A stretch of 64,000 nucleotides of DNA from JAJYLM01 sp964547905 (GCA_964547905.1 CAZJPN010000089.1:43766-107765); one strand, 5' to 3'. Shown: positions 26,141 through 36,330, counted from the first letter of the stretch. Notes: generated from the sequence alone by a model not told the origin. A program made the numbers and translations.

Positions 26141-27625
26141 CTAATACATGAAGCTTGAAAAATGGGCAAAGCTCTGCAGCGGCGCCCACCATATACCGAA
26201 GAGAATGGTCGGTATAAGCAGACTTATGATAATAAGTGCCGGCAGTATTCCAACCTTGATCGGCTGAATATTCGCAGGGGCTGTTTCAAGATACATCTTT
26301 TTTATTACCCGTGCATAATAATACAGAGAAACAACGGTATTCAGAACAGCTATAATAACAAGCCAGTACATCCCCTTATCTATTGCAGCGAGAAAGATGA
26401 CCACCTTTCCGATAAATCCGGCAAACGGAGGTATACCTGTCAAAGAAAACAAGAATACAGCCATCGCAGCGGATAAACCAGGTGCTACCTGGGATAAGCC
26501 GGAGTAACGGTTGATGTCCTCCGATTGCAGATTGTTATCAACGACCATAACGACAACAAATGCACCGAGGTTCATGAAAAAATAAACCGTAAGATAAAGC
26601 AGTATTGCACTTATCGCATCTTTAGAAATGATAGACAATCCGATAAGCATATACCCTGCATGGGCTATACTGGAATATGCAAGCATTCTTTTGATATTGT
26701 TCTGTGGTATTGCGACGATGTTACCGATAGTCATTGTAAACGCGGAAATAATAGCTATAAGCAGCAGCCATTTAACATGGCTTACATTTGCATAATATCC
26801 TGTCATGCTTACAGAACTGACGTATGCTGTATAAAAGAACCGCAGGACCACTGCAAAACCAGCGGCCTTTGAAGCTACCGCAAGAAGAGCTGTTATCGGT
26901 GTTGGAGCGCCCTCGTAAACATCCGGTGCCCACATGTGCATGGGAACCATGGCTATCTTAAATCCAAAACCAGCAAGCACAAACAACGTTGCGACATAAA
27001 TGGTAACGGGAGGATAATTATAGTTCATGAATGTTATAACAATATCCTTGAGGTTAAGGGAATGTGCAATACCATACAAAATGGACATACCATACAGCAT
27101 AAACCCTGATGCAATAGAACCATATATTATGTATTTAAGTCCTGCCTCTTTCGAACGCCTCACACCTTTTGTGTAAGATACAAGTAGATATGACATAACG
27201 CTGAGCAGCTCTATAGAAAGATAGATCATAAGCAGATTCATAGAGCTCGCCATCATAGACATCCCTATACCAAAACCCGAAAGTATGGCTACGAACTCCC
27301 ACTTCCCGTCTACGTCTTTCAATTCTCTTGAACTGAAAGCCATAAGCAAAACATATATTATGGAAGCATAAGCGATAATTCTGAAGAACAGACTGAACGG
27401 ATCTATGGCAATCATACCGTAAAAAGCCGTATCAAGGGTAAGCCTTTCATACAGTATTATAGTTGCCGCCAGTGACCCGAGCATACCTATTATACCTATA
27501 TAAAAAGCCCCGTTGCTCCTGAAATGCTTCATAAGCATTGCGCCTAGAAGGGCCATGGAAGCTGTCAGTACGGCAATTATTTCCGGCATTATGAAAAAAA
27601 GCGATCTTATTAAATCTCCCTGCAT
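26141..27625 (-). CDS. nuoN: Complex I subunit N
   Basis: A 494-residue antiporter-like membrane subunit with about 14 helices, last of the complex I operon. Proton-channel signatures include KIAMVPMHMWAPDVYEGAPT around residue 230 and MLAYSSIAHAGYML around 305. Glutamate and lysine residues within helices, as in the family, are in place. GGAGCAGG precedes the ATG, 73 bases past the nuoM stop. It pumps protons together with NuoL and NuoM. The island quinone oxidoreductase follows directly. Confidence 0.95.
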   Translation of the reverse strand: MQGDLIRSLFFIMPEIIAVLTASMALLGAMLMKHFRSNGAFYIGIIGMLGSLAATIILYERLTLDTAFYGMIAIDPFSLFFRIIAYASIIYVLLMAFSSRELKDVDGKWEFVAILSGFGIGMSMMASSMNLLMIYLSIELLSVMSYLLVSYTKGVRRSKEAGLKYIIYGSIASGFMLYGMSILYGIAHSLNLKDIVITFMNYNYPPVTIYVATLFVLAGFGFKIAMVPMHMWAPDVYEGAPTPITALLAVASKAAGFAVVLRFFYTAYVSSVSMTGYYANVSHVKWLLLIAIISAFTMTIGNIVAIPQNNIKRMLAYSSIAHAGYMLIGLSIISKDAISAILLYLTVYFFMNLGAFVVVMVVDNNLQSEDINRYSGLSQVAPGLSAAMAVFLFSLTGIPPFAGFIGKVVIFLAAIDKGMYWLVIIAVLNTVVSLYYYARVIKKMYLETAPANIQPIKVGILPALIIISLLIPTILFGIWWAPLQSFAHFSSFMY

Positions 27626-27698
27626 TATACCTGCTCCATTGTCTTGTAGGGTCGGTTCATAAACCTCCCTGTCTTTATTGATTCAAAAATACTTTTCA

Positions 27699-29198
27699 TC
27701 AGTGACCTACCATTGTGAGTAATTTTGTAAGTGAAGGCCCGACAAGGTGAAAGAAAGGTACAGGATAAACACCAAAGAATATTGCAATCAATACAAGCGG
27801 TATAAGCGTAAACAATTCTCTACCGTTAATCTCCGCAATACCTTTATATTTTTCATTCGCAGGACCCAAAAAGACCCTCTGATATGCCCATAAGAAATAA
27901 CCCGCTGTAAATATTACGCCTGTAGCAGATAGAACAACAATGACAGGATAAACCTTGAATGCACCAAGGAATACGAGAATCTCTCCGACAAACCCGCTCA
28001 GTCCAGGCAAGCCCAGTGAACCCATAAATGCAAGACTTGTTATACCTGCATAGATAGGCATATAGGTTGCAAGCCCTCCAAATCCGTTGAGGTCTCTGTG
28101 GTGCGCCCTATCGTAGACAACACCGACGAGTAAAAAGAGCATCCCTGTGATAATACCGTGATTGAACATCTGCATAAGAGCACCATTGAAACCTATAAAG
28201 GTCATTGACGACAATCCGAGTATTACAAAACCCATGTGGCTCACAGAAGAATAAGCAATCATCTTCTTGAAATCCGTCTGTGCCATGGCAACCAGCGCTC
28301 CGTAAACAATGTTTATAAGACCGAGGATTGCCAGCCCGATTGCCGTATAACGAGCCATATCCGGCAACAAGGGAAAGCTTATCCTCATAAGACCGTAGGC
28401 ACCCATCTTCAGCAATACACCGGCAAGGATAACGCTGATGGCTGTTGGTGCTTCAACGTGTGCGTCCGGCAGCCAGGTATGGAACGGGAATACAGGTACC
28501 TTTATGGCAAAACCTATAAACAGGGCTATGTACATTGCGAGTCTTATTCCGAACTCTTTTATAAACGGACCCTGATTGGCCTGGTTCATGAGTAATACAA
28601 TATCAAAGGTATGCCTCCCTGTTGCCGGATCCATGCTGTTAAAATAAAATGCAAGTATAACGACAAGCATGAGTACGCTTCCAGCAAGCGTATACAGAAA
28701 GAATTTTATCGCTGCGTACTCTCTTCTTGGACCACCCCAGATACCGATAAGGAAGTACATCGGAAACAACATCAATTCCCAGAACACATAGAACAGAAAG
28801 AAATCCAATGACATGAATACACCAAGCATAGCGGTAACAAGCAAAAGGTAAAGGGCAAAATAAGCCTTGTGTGCTTTATTGATATTCCATGAGGCAAATA
28901 CCGCAAGGAAACTAAGCAGGCCTGTCAGAATAACCATGGGGGCACTGATACCGTCCACTCCGAGATAATACTGTATGTTAAATGCCGGTATCCAAGAATA
29001 TTTTTCTACAAACTGGAATCCGCCGTCCGAAAGATTCATGGTAGCATACATATAAAAAGAAAGGATCATCGGTATGAACGTGAACACCACCGCGGTCCAC
29101 CTGATCCATGAGACCTTATCTTTTGGCATCAGTAAAACCAGGACAAAGCCTATCATCGGCGTAAAAACAATCCAGCTTAAAAGATAATTAGACAACAT
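27699..29198 (-). CDS. nuoM: Complex I subunit M
   Basis: A 499-residue antiporter-like subunit with about 14 helices. It has FWELMLFPMYFLIGIWGG near residue 140 with the key Glu, then KVPVFPFHTWLPDAHVEAPT around 232 with the channel lysine, and MIAYSSVSHMGFVILG. GGAGGAAG precedes the ATG and only 12 bases separate it from nuoL. Length and order match bacterial complex I. Confidence 0.96.
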   Translation of the reverse strand: MLSNYLLSWIVFTPMIGFVLVLLMPKDKVSWIRWTAVVFTFIPMILSFYMYATMNLSDGGFQFVEKYSWIPAFNIQYYLGVDGISAPMVILTGLLSFLAVFASWNINKAHKAYFALYLLLVTAMLGVFMSLDFFLFYVFWELMLFPMYFLIGIWGGPRREYAAIKFFLYTLAGSVLMLVVILAFYFNSMDPATGRHTFDIVLLMNQANQGPFIKEFGIRLAMYIALFIGFAIKVPVFPFHTWLPDAHVEAPTAISVILAGVLLKMGAYGLMRISFPLLPDMARYTAIGLAILGLINIVYGALVAMAQTDFKKMIAYSSVSHMGFVILGLSSMTFIGFNGALMQMFNHGIITGMLFLLVGVVYDRAHHRDLNGFGGLATYMPIYAGITSLAFMGSLGLPGLSGFVGEILVFLGAFKVYPVIVVLSATGVIFTAGYFLWAYQRVFLGPANEKYKGIAEINGRELFTLIPLVLIAIFFGVYPVPFFHLVGPSLTKLLTMVGH

Positions 29199-29210
29199 TT
29201 CTTCTTCCTC

Positions 29211-31208
29211 CTATAATAAAACAAATGAGAGTAATATGGCTATCCCCAGAATGGCGAATATAAGATAGTTTTGCACAAGACCTGTTTGAAGCTTCCTGAG
29301 TACACCGCCTGCAGACACAACACCATCACCTACTGCATTGACAGCACCATCGACAACAATTCGGTCGAATGCACCGTCAAAATCCGAAAGCTTTCTACCG
29401 AGTTTCGCCGCGCCATTCACAGCACCATCTATAATACCCGAATCAAACAATGACAGCATATCTTTTAGCTTCATAACGCCGCCCACAACATACTTTAAAT
29501 AAAATTCATCCACATAATACTTGTTCAAAAGCCATGTATAAGCAGTCTTAAAGCTTTCCGCCAACCTGTCGGGCAGTTCCGTATTAACCGCATAGAAATA
29601 ATATGCAACACCTATACCTAAAAAAGCTGCCAACACCGATATACCCATCAGGATCCACTCCAGCGATAAAGAACCAGCCGGCATTTTAAAACCGGATACA
29701 AATACCGGTTCAAGAAATTGGGCGAACACATTATGCACGCCGAAAACCTCGGGCATACCAATGTATCCTCCAACTGCGGACAGCACCGCAAGGATAAGAA
29801 GCGGTATGGTCATGGTCTTCGGTGATTCGTGTATATGTTCTGCTGTATGATGATCCATTCTCGGTTTGCCGTAGAAGGTGAGCATCACAAGTCTTGTCAT
29901 ATAAAATGCCGTTAGTACAGCACCCAATACTCCCAGCAGCCAGATAAATTTACCGCCGTACGGGCTTACATAGGCATTATATAGGATATCATCCTTGCTG
30001 AAAAATCCTGCAAATCCTGGCACGCCGGTTATTGCAAGGGTAGCAATGAGGAAAGTCGCCGTGGTTATAGGCAACTTCTTGGCAAGCCCGCCCATCTTTC
30101 TTATATCCTGCTCTCCTGACATGGCATGTATAACGCTGCCGGAACCAAGGAACAACAGGGCCTTAAAAAAGGCATGCGTCATAAGATGAAAAATACCGGC
30201 GCTGAATGCACCGACACCGACCCCTATGAACATATATCCAAGCTGGCTTACCGTTGAATACGCAAGGACCTTCTTTATGTCATTCTGAACAAGTCCGATT
30301 GTTGCCGCAAAAAATGCCGTTAAAGCACCGACGATTGCAATTACCTTTAATGCATCGGGCGCGAGAACATAGAGAAAATTCATCCTTGCAACCATGTAAA
30401 CACCCGCAGTTACCATGGTAGCGGCATGTATCAAGGCACTGACCGGGGTTGGACCGGCCATTGCATCGGGCAGCCAAATATAGAGAGGTATCTGTGCGGA
30501 CTTGCCGGTAGCGCCGACAAACAGCATGATGCCGACTGTTGTCAGTATTGCCGTCGGGACAAGGCTTATGTTGGATTTTATAACACCGAAATCAAGCGAC
30601 CATGTTCCCGTCTTCATGCCGATTGTGGTAAAGAGGAGCAAAAATCCTACGATGAAACCAAAATCTCCGATCCTGTTCACCACGAATGCCTTCATACCTG
30701 CCCTTGCGTTTTCGATCTTCTCAAACCAGAATCCTATAAGCAGGTAAGAGCAAAGTCCAACACCCTCCCATCCCACAAACATCAAAAGTATACTGTTTGA
30801 AAGCACAAGCAAAAGCATTGCAAATGCAAACAGGTTCAAAAACCCAAAGTATCTTGAGTATCCTTTATCTCCGTGCATGTAGCCCACAGAATAAAGGTGT
30901 ATGACGGAACTTACACCGCTCACAACTAAGATCATAACCGTGGACAGTGGATCAACAAGGAAGGACAGGTTTACATTGAATCCTCCGAGTCCTATCCACG
31001 TATAAACCACATCAACGAATTGCCTCTGATCAACGGGCAATGCAATAAGATGAAAGTACGTGATGATAGAAAGTACAAAGGACAGAGAAATCGAGCCGAC
31101 CGCAATGGCATTTACAGCAGCATGTGGTAATTTTTTTCCGATCAAAAGGTTTGTTGCCGCACCGATCAACGGCAGTAAAGGAATCAACCAGATATAATGT
31201 TCAATCAT
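29211..31208 (-). CDS. nuoL: Complex I subunit L
   Basis: A 665-residue antiporter-like subunit with about 16 helices and the C-terminal extension that forms the lateral helix HL in known complexes. FVGWEGVGLCSYLLIGFW near residue 145 and KSAQIPLYIWLPDAMAGPTP near 230 are the family signatures. The C-terminal third keeps amphipathic segments consistent with HL. The ATG follows CCGGAGAA. A 73-base gap separates it from nuoK. Confidence 0.96.
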   Translation of the reverse strand: MIEHYIWLIPLLPLIGAATNLLIGKKLPHAAVNAIAVGSISLSFVLSIITYFHLIALPVDQRQFVDVVYTWIGLGGFNVNLSFLVDPLSTVMILVVSGVSSVIHLYSVGYMHGDKGYSRYFGFLNLFAFAMLLLVLSNSILLMFVGWEGVGLCSYLLIGFWFEKIENARAGMKAFVVNRIGDFGFIVGFLLLFTTIGMKTGTWSLDFGVIKSNISLVPTAILTTVGIMLFVGATGKSAQIPLYIWLPDAMAGPTPVSALIHAATMVTAGVYMVARMNFLYVLAPDALKVIAIVGALTAFFAATIGLVQNDIKKVLAYSTVSQLGYMFIGVGVGAFSAGIFHLMTHAFFKALLFLGSGSVIHAMSGEQDIRKMGGLAKKLPITTATFLIATLAITGVPGFAGFFSKDDILYNAYVSPYGGKFIWLLGVLGAVLTAFYMTRLVMLTFYGKPRMDHHTAEHIHESPKTMTIPLLILAVLSAVGGYIGMPEVFGVHNVFAQFLEPVFVSGFKMPAGSLSLEWILMGISVLAAFLGIGVAYYFYAVNTELPDRLAESFKTAYTWLLNKYYVDEFYLKYVVGGVMKLKDMLSLFDSGIIDGAVNGAAKLGRKLSDFDGAFDRIVVDGAVNAVGDGVVSAGGVLRKLQTGLVQNYLIFAILGIAILLSFVLL

Positions 31209-31281
31209 ATCCCGGTTCTCCGGATATTCTCTTTTATTATCAAAAATACGTCGTATTTAATTTCTTTTATGCACATAATTT

Positions 31282-31599
31282 CTATCCTTTCAGTGTATCC
31301 TCTTTATCGAGGTCTATGGTCCTGGTTGTTTTGTATATCGATATTACAATCGCAAGGGCTACAGCCACCTCTGCCGCGGCAATCACGATTGAGAATAAAG
31401 CAAATATCTGACCATTTAAGCCTGTATCTATAAATTTTGAAAATGCAACAAGGTTTATATTTGCGGCATTCAGCATAAGCTCGACTCCCATTAACACGGC
31501 AATAGCGTTTTTCCTTGTCAGAACACCAAAAACGCCTATAGAAAATAATAACCCAGACAATATAAGATAATCCGATAGTGTTATATAAGAAACTATCAT
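31282..31599 (-). CDS. nuoK: Complex I subunit K
   Basis: A 105-residue, three-helix membrane subunit. It has GVFGVLTRKNAIAVLMGVELM with the conserved in-membrane glutamate and a second in AAAEVAVALAIVI, both in the quinone-coupled proton path. The short charged tail ends at KEDTLKG. It starts next to the nuoJ stop with no gap, with GGAAGG in front of the ATG. Confidence 0.96.
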   Translation of the reverse strand: MIVSYITLSDYLILSGLLFSIGVFGVLTRKNAIAVLMGVELMLNAANINLVAFSKFIDTGLNGQIFALFSIVIAAAEVAVALAIVISIYKTTRTIDLDKEDTLKG

Positions 31600-32175
31600 T
31601 TAATTTTCCTTCCTTCTCTCTCCTGCCTGTTTTTCGCTTTCCTGTACACTATTACCTGCTTCCTTATTTCCCCTGACCTCTGATCGTATCAGATAAGCTG
31701 CACCAATCATTGCAAGGACGAGCAGTACCGAAGCAAGTTCAAACGGCAGTAGATAATTTGTCAGCAATTGCATGCCTATTGGCTTGGTTGTGGGTATATT
31801 AGTCTTATACCCGATAAATAACCACGGCACCTGTTTGATCGAATAGTATATTACCGTAAAAGTGATTATAGCACTCAAAGTACCCATTACAACCGTGCCG
31901 AGCTTATTAAAGATATCCAGACTGTAAGCATTATGCGTCAGCATAACTCCAAACACGATAAGTATCAAAACACCGCCTATATAGATAAGCACCTGTGTTA
32001 CACCTACGAAATCAGCTCCCAGCAGTATGTATATGCCCGCAACACCAAACAGTGTAAAAAACAATGCAAATGCAGACCTCACGATGTTCCTGAGAAGAAC
32101 AACAAGCAACGCAGAACCTATTATTAAAGCTGCGAAGATATAAAAAAATACCGCCTGCACCGTGTAGGACTCCAT
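31600..32175 (-). CDS. nuoJ: Complex I subunit J
   Basis: A 191-residue, five-helix membrane subunit. ALFFTLFGVAGIYILLGADFVGVTQVLIYIGGVLIL covers the pi-bulge helix, best judged by the LLGADFVGVTQVLIY part. The C-terminal 25 residues are charged and polar (ending GERRKEN) and look like a cytoplasmic tail. It starts 2 bases after nuoI ends and directly abuts nuoK. Confidence 0.95.
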   Translation of the reverse strand: MESYTVQAVFFYIFAALIIGSALLVVLLRNIVRSAFALFFTLFGVAGIYILLGADFVGVTQVLIYIGGVLILIVFGVMLTHNAYSLDIFNKLGTVVMGTLSAIITFTVIYYSIKQVPWLFIGYKTNIPTTKPIGMQLLTNYLLPFELASVLLVLAMIGAAYLIRSEVRGNKEAGNSVQESEKQAGERRKEN

Positions 32176-32177
32176 AT

Positions 32178-32675
32178 TTATTTCACCATACCTTCTTTCT
32201 TATCTTCGGCTTCCTTATCTTCGGCTTTTTTCTCTTCAGGCTTATTTTCTTGAGATTTTAATTCTCCAAGTCCGAAGTGTGAAATCAATTCATCTTTTGT
32301 GTAAGCCGAAAATTCATACTTTCTTTCGAAGTAAAGACAATTATCAACCGGACAGGCCTCCACGCAAAGACCGCAGTATATACACCGTGCATTGTCTATA
32401 TCAAAGAGAATAGGTCTCAGCTTCTTATTTTCATCCCTTACTGTTTTTAACGTTATTGCATCAACCGGGCATATACGTGCACAGGCAGTGCATCCTGTAC
32501 ATATATTGATATCAACAAACAGCTTTCCCCGAAACCTCTCCGGCGGCTCCCTTTTAACCTCGGGGTACTGCTGGGTAACCTCGGTCTTTGAATTTATGCC
32601 GTACTTGATTGTGACACCCATACCGGTAAGAATGGACCTTATAGAATCAAACATTTTTTTAAAATATCCTGCCAT
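32178..32675 (-). CDS. nuoI: Complex I 2[4Fe-4S] subunit I
   Basis: A 165-residue ferredoxin-like subunit carrying clusters N6a and N6b. The two motifs are CTGCTACARICP and CIYCGLCVEACP. The start at 32675 follows GGAG and lies 10 bases past the nuoH stop; the open frame goes further up into nuoH. The C terminus bears a Glu/Lys tail (about the last 25 residues) encoded by a short direct repeat of the AEDK unit at 32198-32230. In an operon without NuoEFG, this subunit is the likely entry point for electrons, possibly from ferredoxin. Confidence 0.95.
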   Translation of the reverse strand: MAGYFKKMFDSIRSILTGMGVTIKYGINSKTEVTQQYPEVKREPPERFRGKLFVDINICTGCTACARICPVDAITLKTVRDENKKLRPILFDIDNARCIYCGLCVEACPVDNCLYFERKYEFSAYTKDELISHFGLGELKSQENKPEEKKAEDKEAEDKKEGMVK

Positions 32676-32685
32676 TAATTCTCCA

Positions 32686-33804
32686 TCAGTGAACAAAGAA
32701 TCCTGCAACAATGTCATAAACACCCCGGCCATGCAGCAGCAATACCCATACACTGGCGCCTATAAGATTAAAGAACGCAATCGGTGTAAGGTATTTCCAG
32801 CATAAATCCATAAGCTGATCAACACGCAATCGAGGCAATGTCCACCTGATCCACATCATAATATAGATAAGTAAAAAGATCTTTGCAAAAAACACGCCCA
32901 CCTGAAGTACTTCCCTCAACCACACAGGCATTGCAATACCGCCGATAAATGGTATCTGCCAGCCTCCGAGAAAAAGGGTTACAGCTATAGCACTGACAAC
33001 AAACATATCACCGTATTCAGCCATAAAGAAGAACGCAAAACGCATACCCGTATACTCGGTATGATAACCTGCTACAATCTCCGATTCTGCCTCCGGTATA
33101 TCAAACGGCGTTCTGTTTACCTCTGCTATGGCCCCTATGAAATAAACAAAGAATGCAAGGAATGTAAACGGATTATTGAATAGCAACCACCTGAATATAC
33201 CAAGCCCGCCTGATTGATAAGCGATAATGTCTCTCATATTAAGAGATGCCGGTATGATGATAGCGGCAAGCAGCGAAAGGACTATCGGTATTTCATAACT
33301 AACGATCTGTGCAACTGCACGCATACCACCGAACAATGACCACTTGTTGTTTGATCCCCATGCTCCCATGAGTATCGCCATTGATACAACAGACGAAATG
33401 GCAATCATGTACAGCACTCCGACATTCAGGTTTGCAACATACACATGATCGCTGTAAGACAGAGGCACAAACGCTGCAAAAGATGCCGTAAATACAATAT
33501 ACGGAGCTATTATGAACAGCCATTTATCAGCATAAAATGGAATTATATCTTCTTTGAGCAACAGCTTTACACCATCGGCAACAAACTGGAAAATTCCATA
33601 AGGACCAGCCCTGTTGGGGCCTATCCTTGCCTGAATATCTCCCGCAACCTTTCTTTCGGCATACGTTGCAACCCCTTCATAAAGCAAGGCGAGGGCAAGT
33701 ACGACTGCCGCTGATACAATCATCAAAATAATAATTATAAACAATCGCATCCACGGGCTTGTGTTTGAAAGACCGGCAATAATACTATGTATAAGCTCCG
33801 TCAT
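32686..33804 (-). CDS. nuoH: Complex I subunit H
   Basis: A 372-residue, eight-helix membrane subunit forming the quinone entry region. It contains YAERKVAGDIQARIGPNRAG near residue 50, EVNRTPFDIPEAESEIVAGY around 226-245 with the conserved glutamates, and RWTLPRLRVDQLM near the end. The ATGA overlap with nuoD shows translational coupling. Confidence 0.97.
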   Translation of the reverse strand: MTELIHSIIAGLSNTSPWMRLFIIIILMIVSAAVVLALALLYEGVATYAERKVAGDIQARIGPNRAGPYGIFQFVADGVKLLLKEDIIPFYADKWLFIIAPYIVFTASFAAFVPLSYSDHVYVANLNVGVLYMIAISSVVSMAILMGAWGSNNKWSLFGGMRAVAQIVSYEIPIVLSLLAAIIIPASLNMRDIIAYQSGGLGIFRWLLFNNPFTFLAFFVYFIGAIAEVNRTPFDIPEAESEIVAGYHTEYTGMRFAFFFMAEYGDMFVVSAIAVTLFLGGWQIPFIGGIAMPVWLREVLQVGVFFAKIFLLIYIMMWIRWTLPRLRVDQLMDLCWKYLTPIAFFNLIGASVWVLLLHGRGVYDIVAGFFVH

Positions 33805-34919
33805 CTGTCAATCTCCGGCAATATAATATCAAGGCTTCCGATAATGGCTATAAGATCGGCTATCATAACACCTCTGGCAAGCTTTGGAATAATGCTGAGG
33901 TTTGCAAACGACGGCGCTCTGATCTTCAATCTATACGGCTTCGTGGAACCATCACTGATAAGGTAAAACCCAAGCTCGCCTCGAGGATTTTCTGCGCGCA
34001 CATAAACCTCGCCCGCGGGTGGCTTCAATACCTTTGAAACCTTTGCAGTGTAATCGCCTGGAGCCAACAGACCAAGGCACTGTCTGACTATTTTGGTTGA
34101 TTGCTCCATTTCGTAGATACGCATCATATATCTGTCCCATGCATCTCCAACCTTGCCCATTTCGCCCTTTCCTGTGGGAATATCAAAATCAAGTTCGTTG
34201 TATATAAGGTAGGGCTCTTCACGTCTGAGATCCCACTTTATACCGGATCCCCTTAAATTCGGGCCTGTTACGCCATAATCAAAAGCATCTTCAGGGCTTA
34301 TAACAGCAATATTTGCAAGCCTTTTTACAAAAATAGAATTATAGGAGAGAAGTTCGTTGTACTCCTTTATCTTGGCAGGAAAATAATCAAGAAACTCTCT
34401 TGTCTTATCAATAAAGCCTTCCGGTAGATCCTTGGAAACGCCTCCTATCCTTATATAATTATACGTAAGCCTGGCTCCGCACGTCATTTCAAAAAGATCG
34501 TTGATAAATTCTCTATCTCGTAAGCCAAAGAGAAAAGGCGTAAAAGCCCCCATATCGGAAGAAAAGGATCCAAAGGATATAAGATGGCTTGATATCCTGT
34601 TTAACTCGGCCATGATTACCCTTATGATCTGTGCCCTACGAGGTATCTCTATATTGAGAAGCTTCTCAACGGTCATCGCATACGCGAGATTGCAGTTCAT
34701 AGAGGCAAGATAATCGAGCCTATCCGTAAATGGAGTGAACTGGGGATATGTTACCCTCTCTGCTATCTTTTCGAGTGCTCTGTGGAGATAACCGATGTAT
34801 GGCTTTACGCCACTTAACACCTCACCATCGGTTGTTAACAGCAGCCTGAGTACCCCGTGAGTGCTCGGATGCTGCGGCCCCATATTTATTTGCATGAATT
34901 TTTCATCAACATTTGCCAT
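33801..34919 (-). CDS. nuoD: Complex I 49-kDa-type subunit D
   Basis: A 372-residue subunit at the quinone-binding site, related to [NiFe]-hydrogenase large subunits. GPQHPSTHGVLRL at 14-26 holds the quinone-headgroup histidine; YLHRALEKIAE and DRLDYLASM follow. The C terminus PEIDR is normal. It starts directly after the nuoC stop. It is separate from nuoC, unlike the nuoCD fusion of E. coli. Confidence 0.97.
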   Translation of the reverse strand: MANVDEKFMQINMGPQHPSTHGVLRLLLTTDGEVLSGVKPYIGYLHRALEKIAERVTYPQFTPFTDRLDYLASMNCNLAYAMTVEKLLNIEIPRRAQIIRVIMAELNRISSHLISFGSFSSDMGAFTPFLFGLRDREFINDLFEMTCGARLTYNYIRIGGVSKDLPEGFIDKTREFLDYFPAKIKEYNELLSYNSIFVKRLANIAVISPEDAFDYGVTGPNLRGSGIKWDLRREEPYLIYNELDFDIPTGKGEMGKVGDAWDRYMMRIYEMEQSTKIVRQCLGLLAPGDYTAKVSKVLKPPAGEVYVRAENPRGELGFYLISDGSTKPYRLKIRAPSFANLSIIPKLARGVMIADLIAIIGSLDIILPEIDR

Positions 34920-35393
34920 CTAAACATCCCATGTATGGTATCGTTTTGGATACACATAATCCTTGCGCATAGGATGACCTTCCCAATCTTCAGGCATGAG
35001 TATCCGTCTGAGATCCGAGTGCCCGTCAAACACAATGCCAAAAAGATCGTATGCCTCACGCTCGTAAAAATTTGCTCCCGGCCAGACAAGCTCAACCGTT
35101 TGAACATGCGGATTATTCCTGTCCAATTCCACTTTTACTGTGATCTTATGCTTATGTTTCATTGAGTTGAGATGATAAACAACGGCCATCTTGCCCTGAT
35201 CTTTCAGATCCACACCGCTCAGGCACATAAGTGATTTGAAATCCATGTCATCTTCCATCTTTAAAAATCTGCACACATCGGCAATGGCATCGGGCTCTAC
35301 AAGAACGGAAGGAGGAAAGGTATTCTCCGCAAACTGTTTTATTTTACCGCTGAATTTTTCTGACAAGATCGCGTAAATCTTCTTTGGTTCCAT
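34920..35393 (-). CDS. nuoC: Complex I 30-kDa-type subunit C
   Basis: A 157-residue subunit of the quinone module arm. WPGANFYEREAYDLFGIVFD and GHPMRKDYVYP near the C terminus are the NuoC signatures. The ATG at 35393 overlaps the nuoB stop in TAATG; the frame runs 29 codons into nuoB but that part has no NuoC similarity. Confidence 0.95.
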   Translation of the reverse strand: MEPKKIYAILSEKFSGKIKQFAENTFPPSVLVEPDAIADVCRFLKMEDDMDFKSLMCLSGVDLKDQGKMAVVYHLNSMKHKHKITVKVELDRNNPHVQTVELVWPGANFYEREAYDLFGIVFDGHSDLRRILMPEDWEGHPMRKDYVYPKRYHTWDV

Positions 35394-35878
35394 TATTTTT
35401 TCACCAAGTTTTTCTCTTCCATTATCTTTTTCTGCAGCTTCATGATCCCCTCCATCAATGCCTCGGGCTTCGGAGGACATCCAGGAACATAGACATCAAC
35501 AGGTATTATCTTATCAACACCCTTCAGCACGGAGTATGAATCCTTGAAAAACGGTCCTCCTGTGTTGGCACAGCTACCCATTGCAATGACGTATTTTGGA
35601 GACGGCATCTGTTCGTAGAGTCTCCTTACCCTGTCAGCCATCATATGCGTAACTGTACCGGCAACAATCATAAGATCTGATTGTCTCGGTGTTGCCCTGA
35701 ACAGTGCTCCGAACCTGTCAAGATCATAACGCGCTGCGCCTGTTTGCATAAGCTCGATACCGCAGCATGCAGTCGCAAACAACATATACCACAAAGAGTT
35801 TTTCTTTGACCAATTCAGAAATTTATCGACATTGGTAAAGAGTATATTATCCGGCAATTTGTTCTCTAACACACCCAT
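35393..35878 (-). CDS. nuoB: Complex I N2-cluster subunit B
   Basis: A 161-residue subunit binding cluster N2. The ligands are the tandem cysteines in FATACCGIE, one in MGSCANTGGPF and one in VPGCPPKPEALMEG. The ATG at 35878 follows AGAGGAA; a TTG five codons earlier overlaps nuoA and is less likely. The length is normal for short NuoB forms. Confidence 0.96.
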   Translation of the reverse strand: MGVLENKLPDNILFTNVDKFLNWSKKNSLWYMLFATACCGIELMQTGAARYDLDRFGALFRATPRQSDLMIVAGTVTHMMADRVRRLYEQMPSPKYVIAMGSCANTGGPFFKDSYSVLKGVDKIIPVDVYVPGCPPKPEALMEGIMKLQKKIMEEKNLVKK

Positions 35879-35889
35879 TGTTCTTCCTC

Positions 35890-36330
35890 TCAATTTCCCT
35901 TTTCTGAAGGAGCATTCAGAATTTTGTTGGAAAGGGCATCAGACCCCTCATTTTCTTTAAGGTTATCGAGATCTTTAATCCAGTCAAGGTCTCCCATATC
36001 CCACACGTATGCAAAACCTACGAGAAGGATTACAACAAATACAAGCACATCCCAGAACGCTACCCAGCCTATAGATTTGAACACCATTGCCCATGGGAAC
36101 AGGAATACAACTTCAACATCGAAGATAACGAATATCAGAGCTATTATATAGAATCTGACATTGAAGGTAATCCAGCTATAGCCGATAGGCTCTTCTCCAC
36201 ATTCATAGTTGCTCATCTTTACGACACTCGGCTCCGCAGGCCTTATCAATCTTGCCAGCAACAAAGTTACAGCAACAAAGAGAATGCCGACTGCCAAAAA
36301 TATAAATACACTTGAGAAATCCATCATCAT
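35890..36330 (-). CDS. nuoA: Complex I subunit A
   Basis: A 146-residue, three-helix membrane subunit and first gene of the operon. YECGEEPIG near residue 42 and FVIFDVEVVFLFPWA near 68 are diagnostic. A C-terminal tail of about 30 residues is polar. Three ATG codons start the frame; AGGTG lies eight bases before the first. Confidence 0.95.
   Translation of the reverse strand: MMMDFSSVFIFLAVGILFVAVTLLLARLIRPAEPSVVKMSNYECGEEPIGYSWITFNVRFYIIALIFVIFDVEVVFLFPWAMVFKSIGWVAFWDVLVFVVILLVGFAYVWDMGDLDWIKDLDNLKENEGSDALSNKILNAPSEKGN

Noticed and set aside
32676..33804. Search for nuoE, nuoF or nuoG between nuoD and nuoI
   Set aside because: nuoH fills this stretch completely; no NADH-module gene is present.
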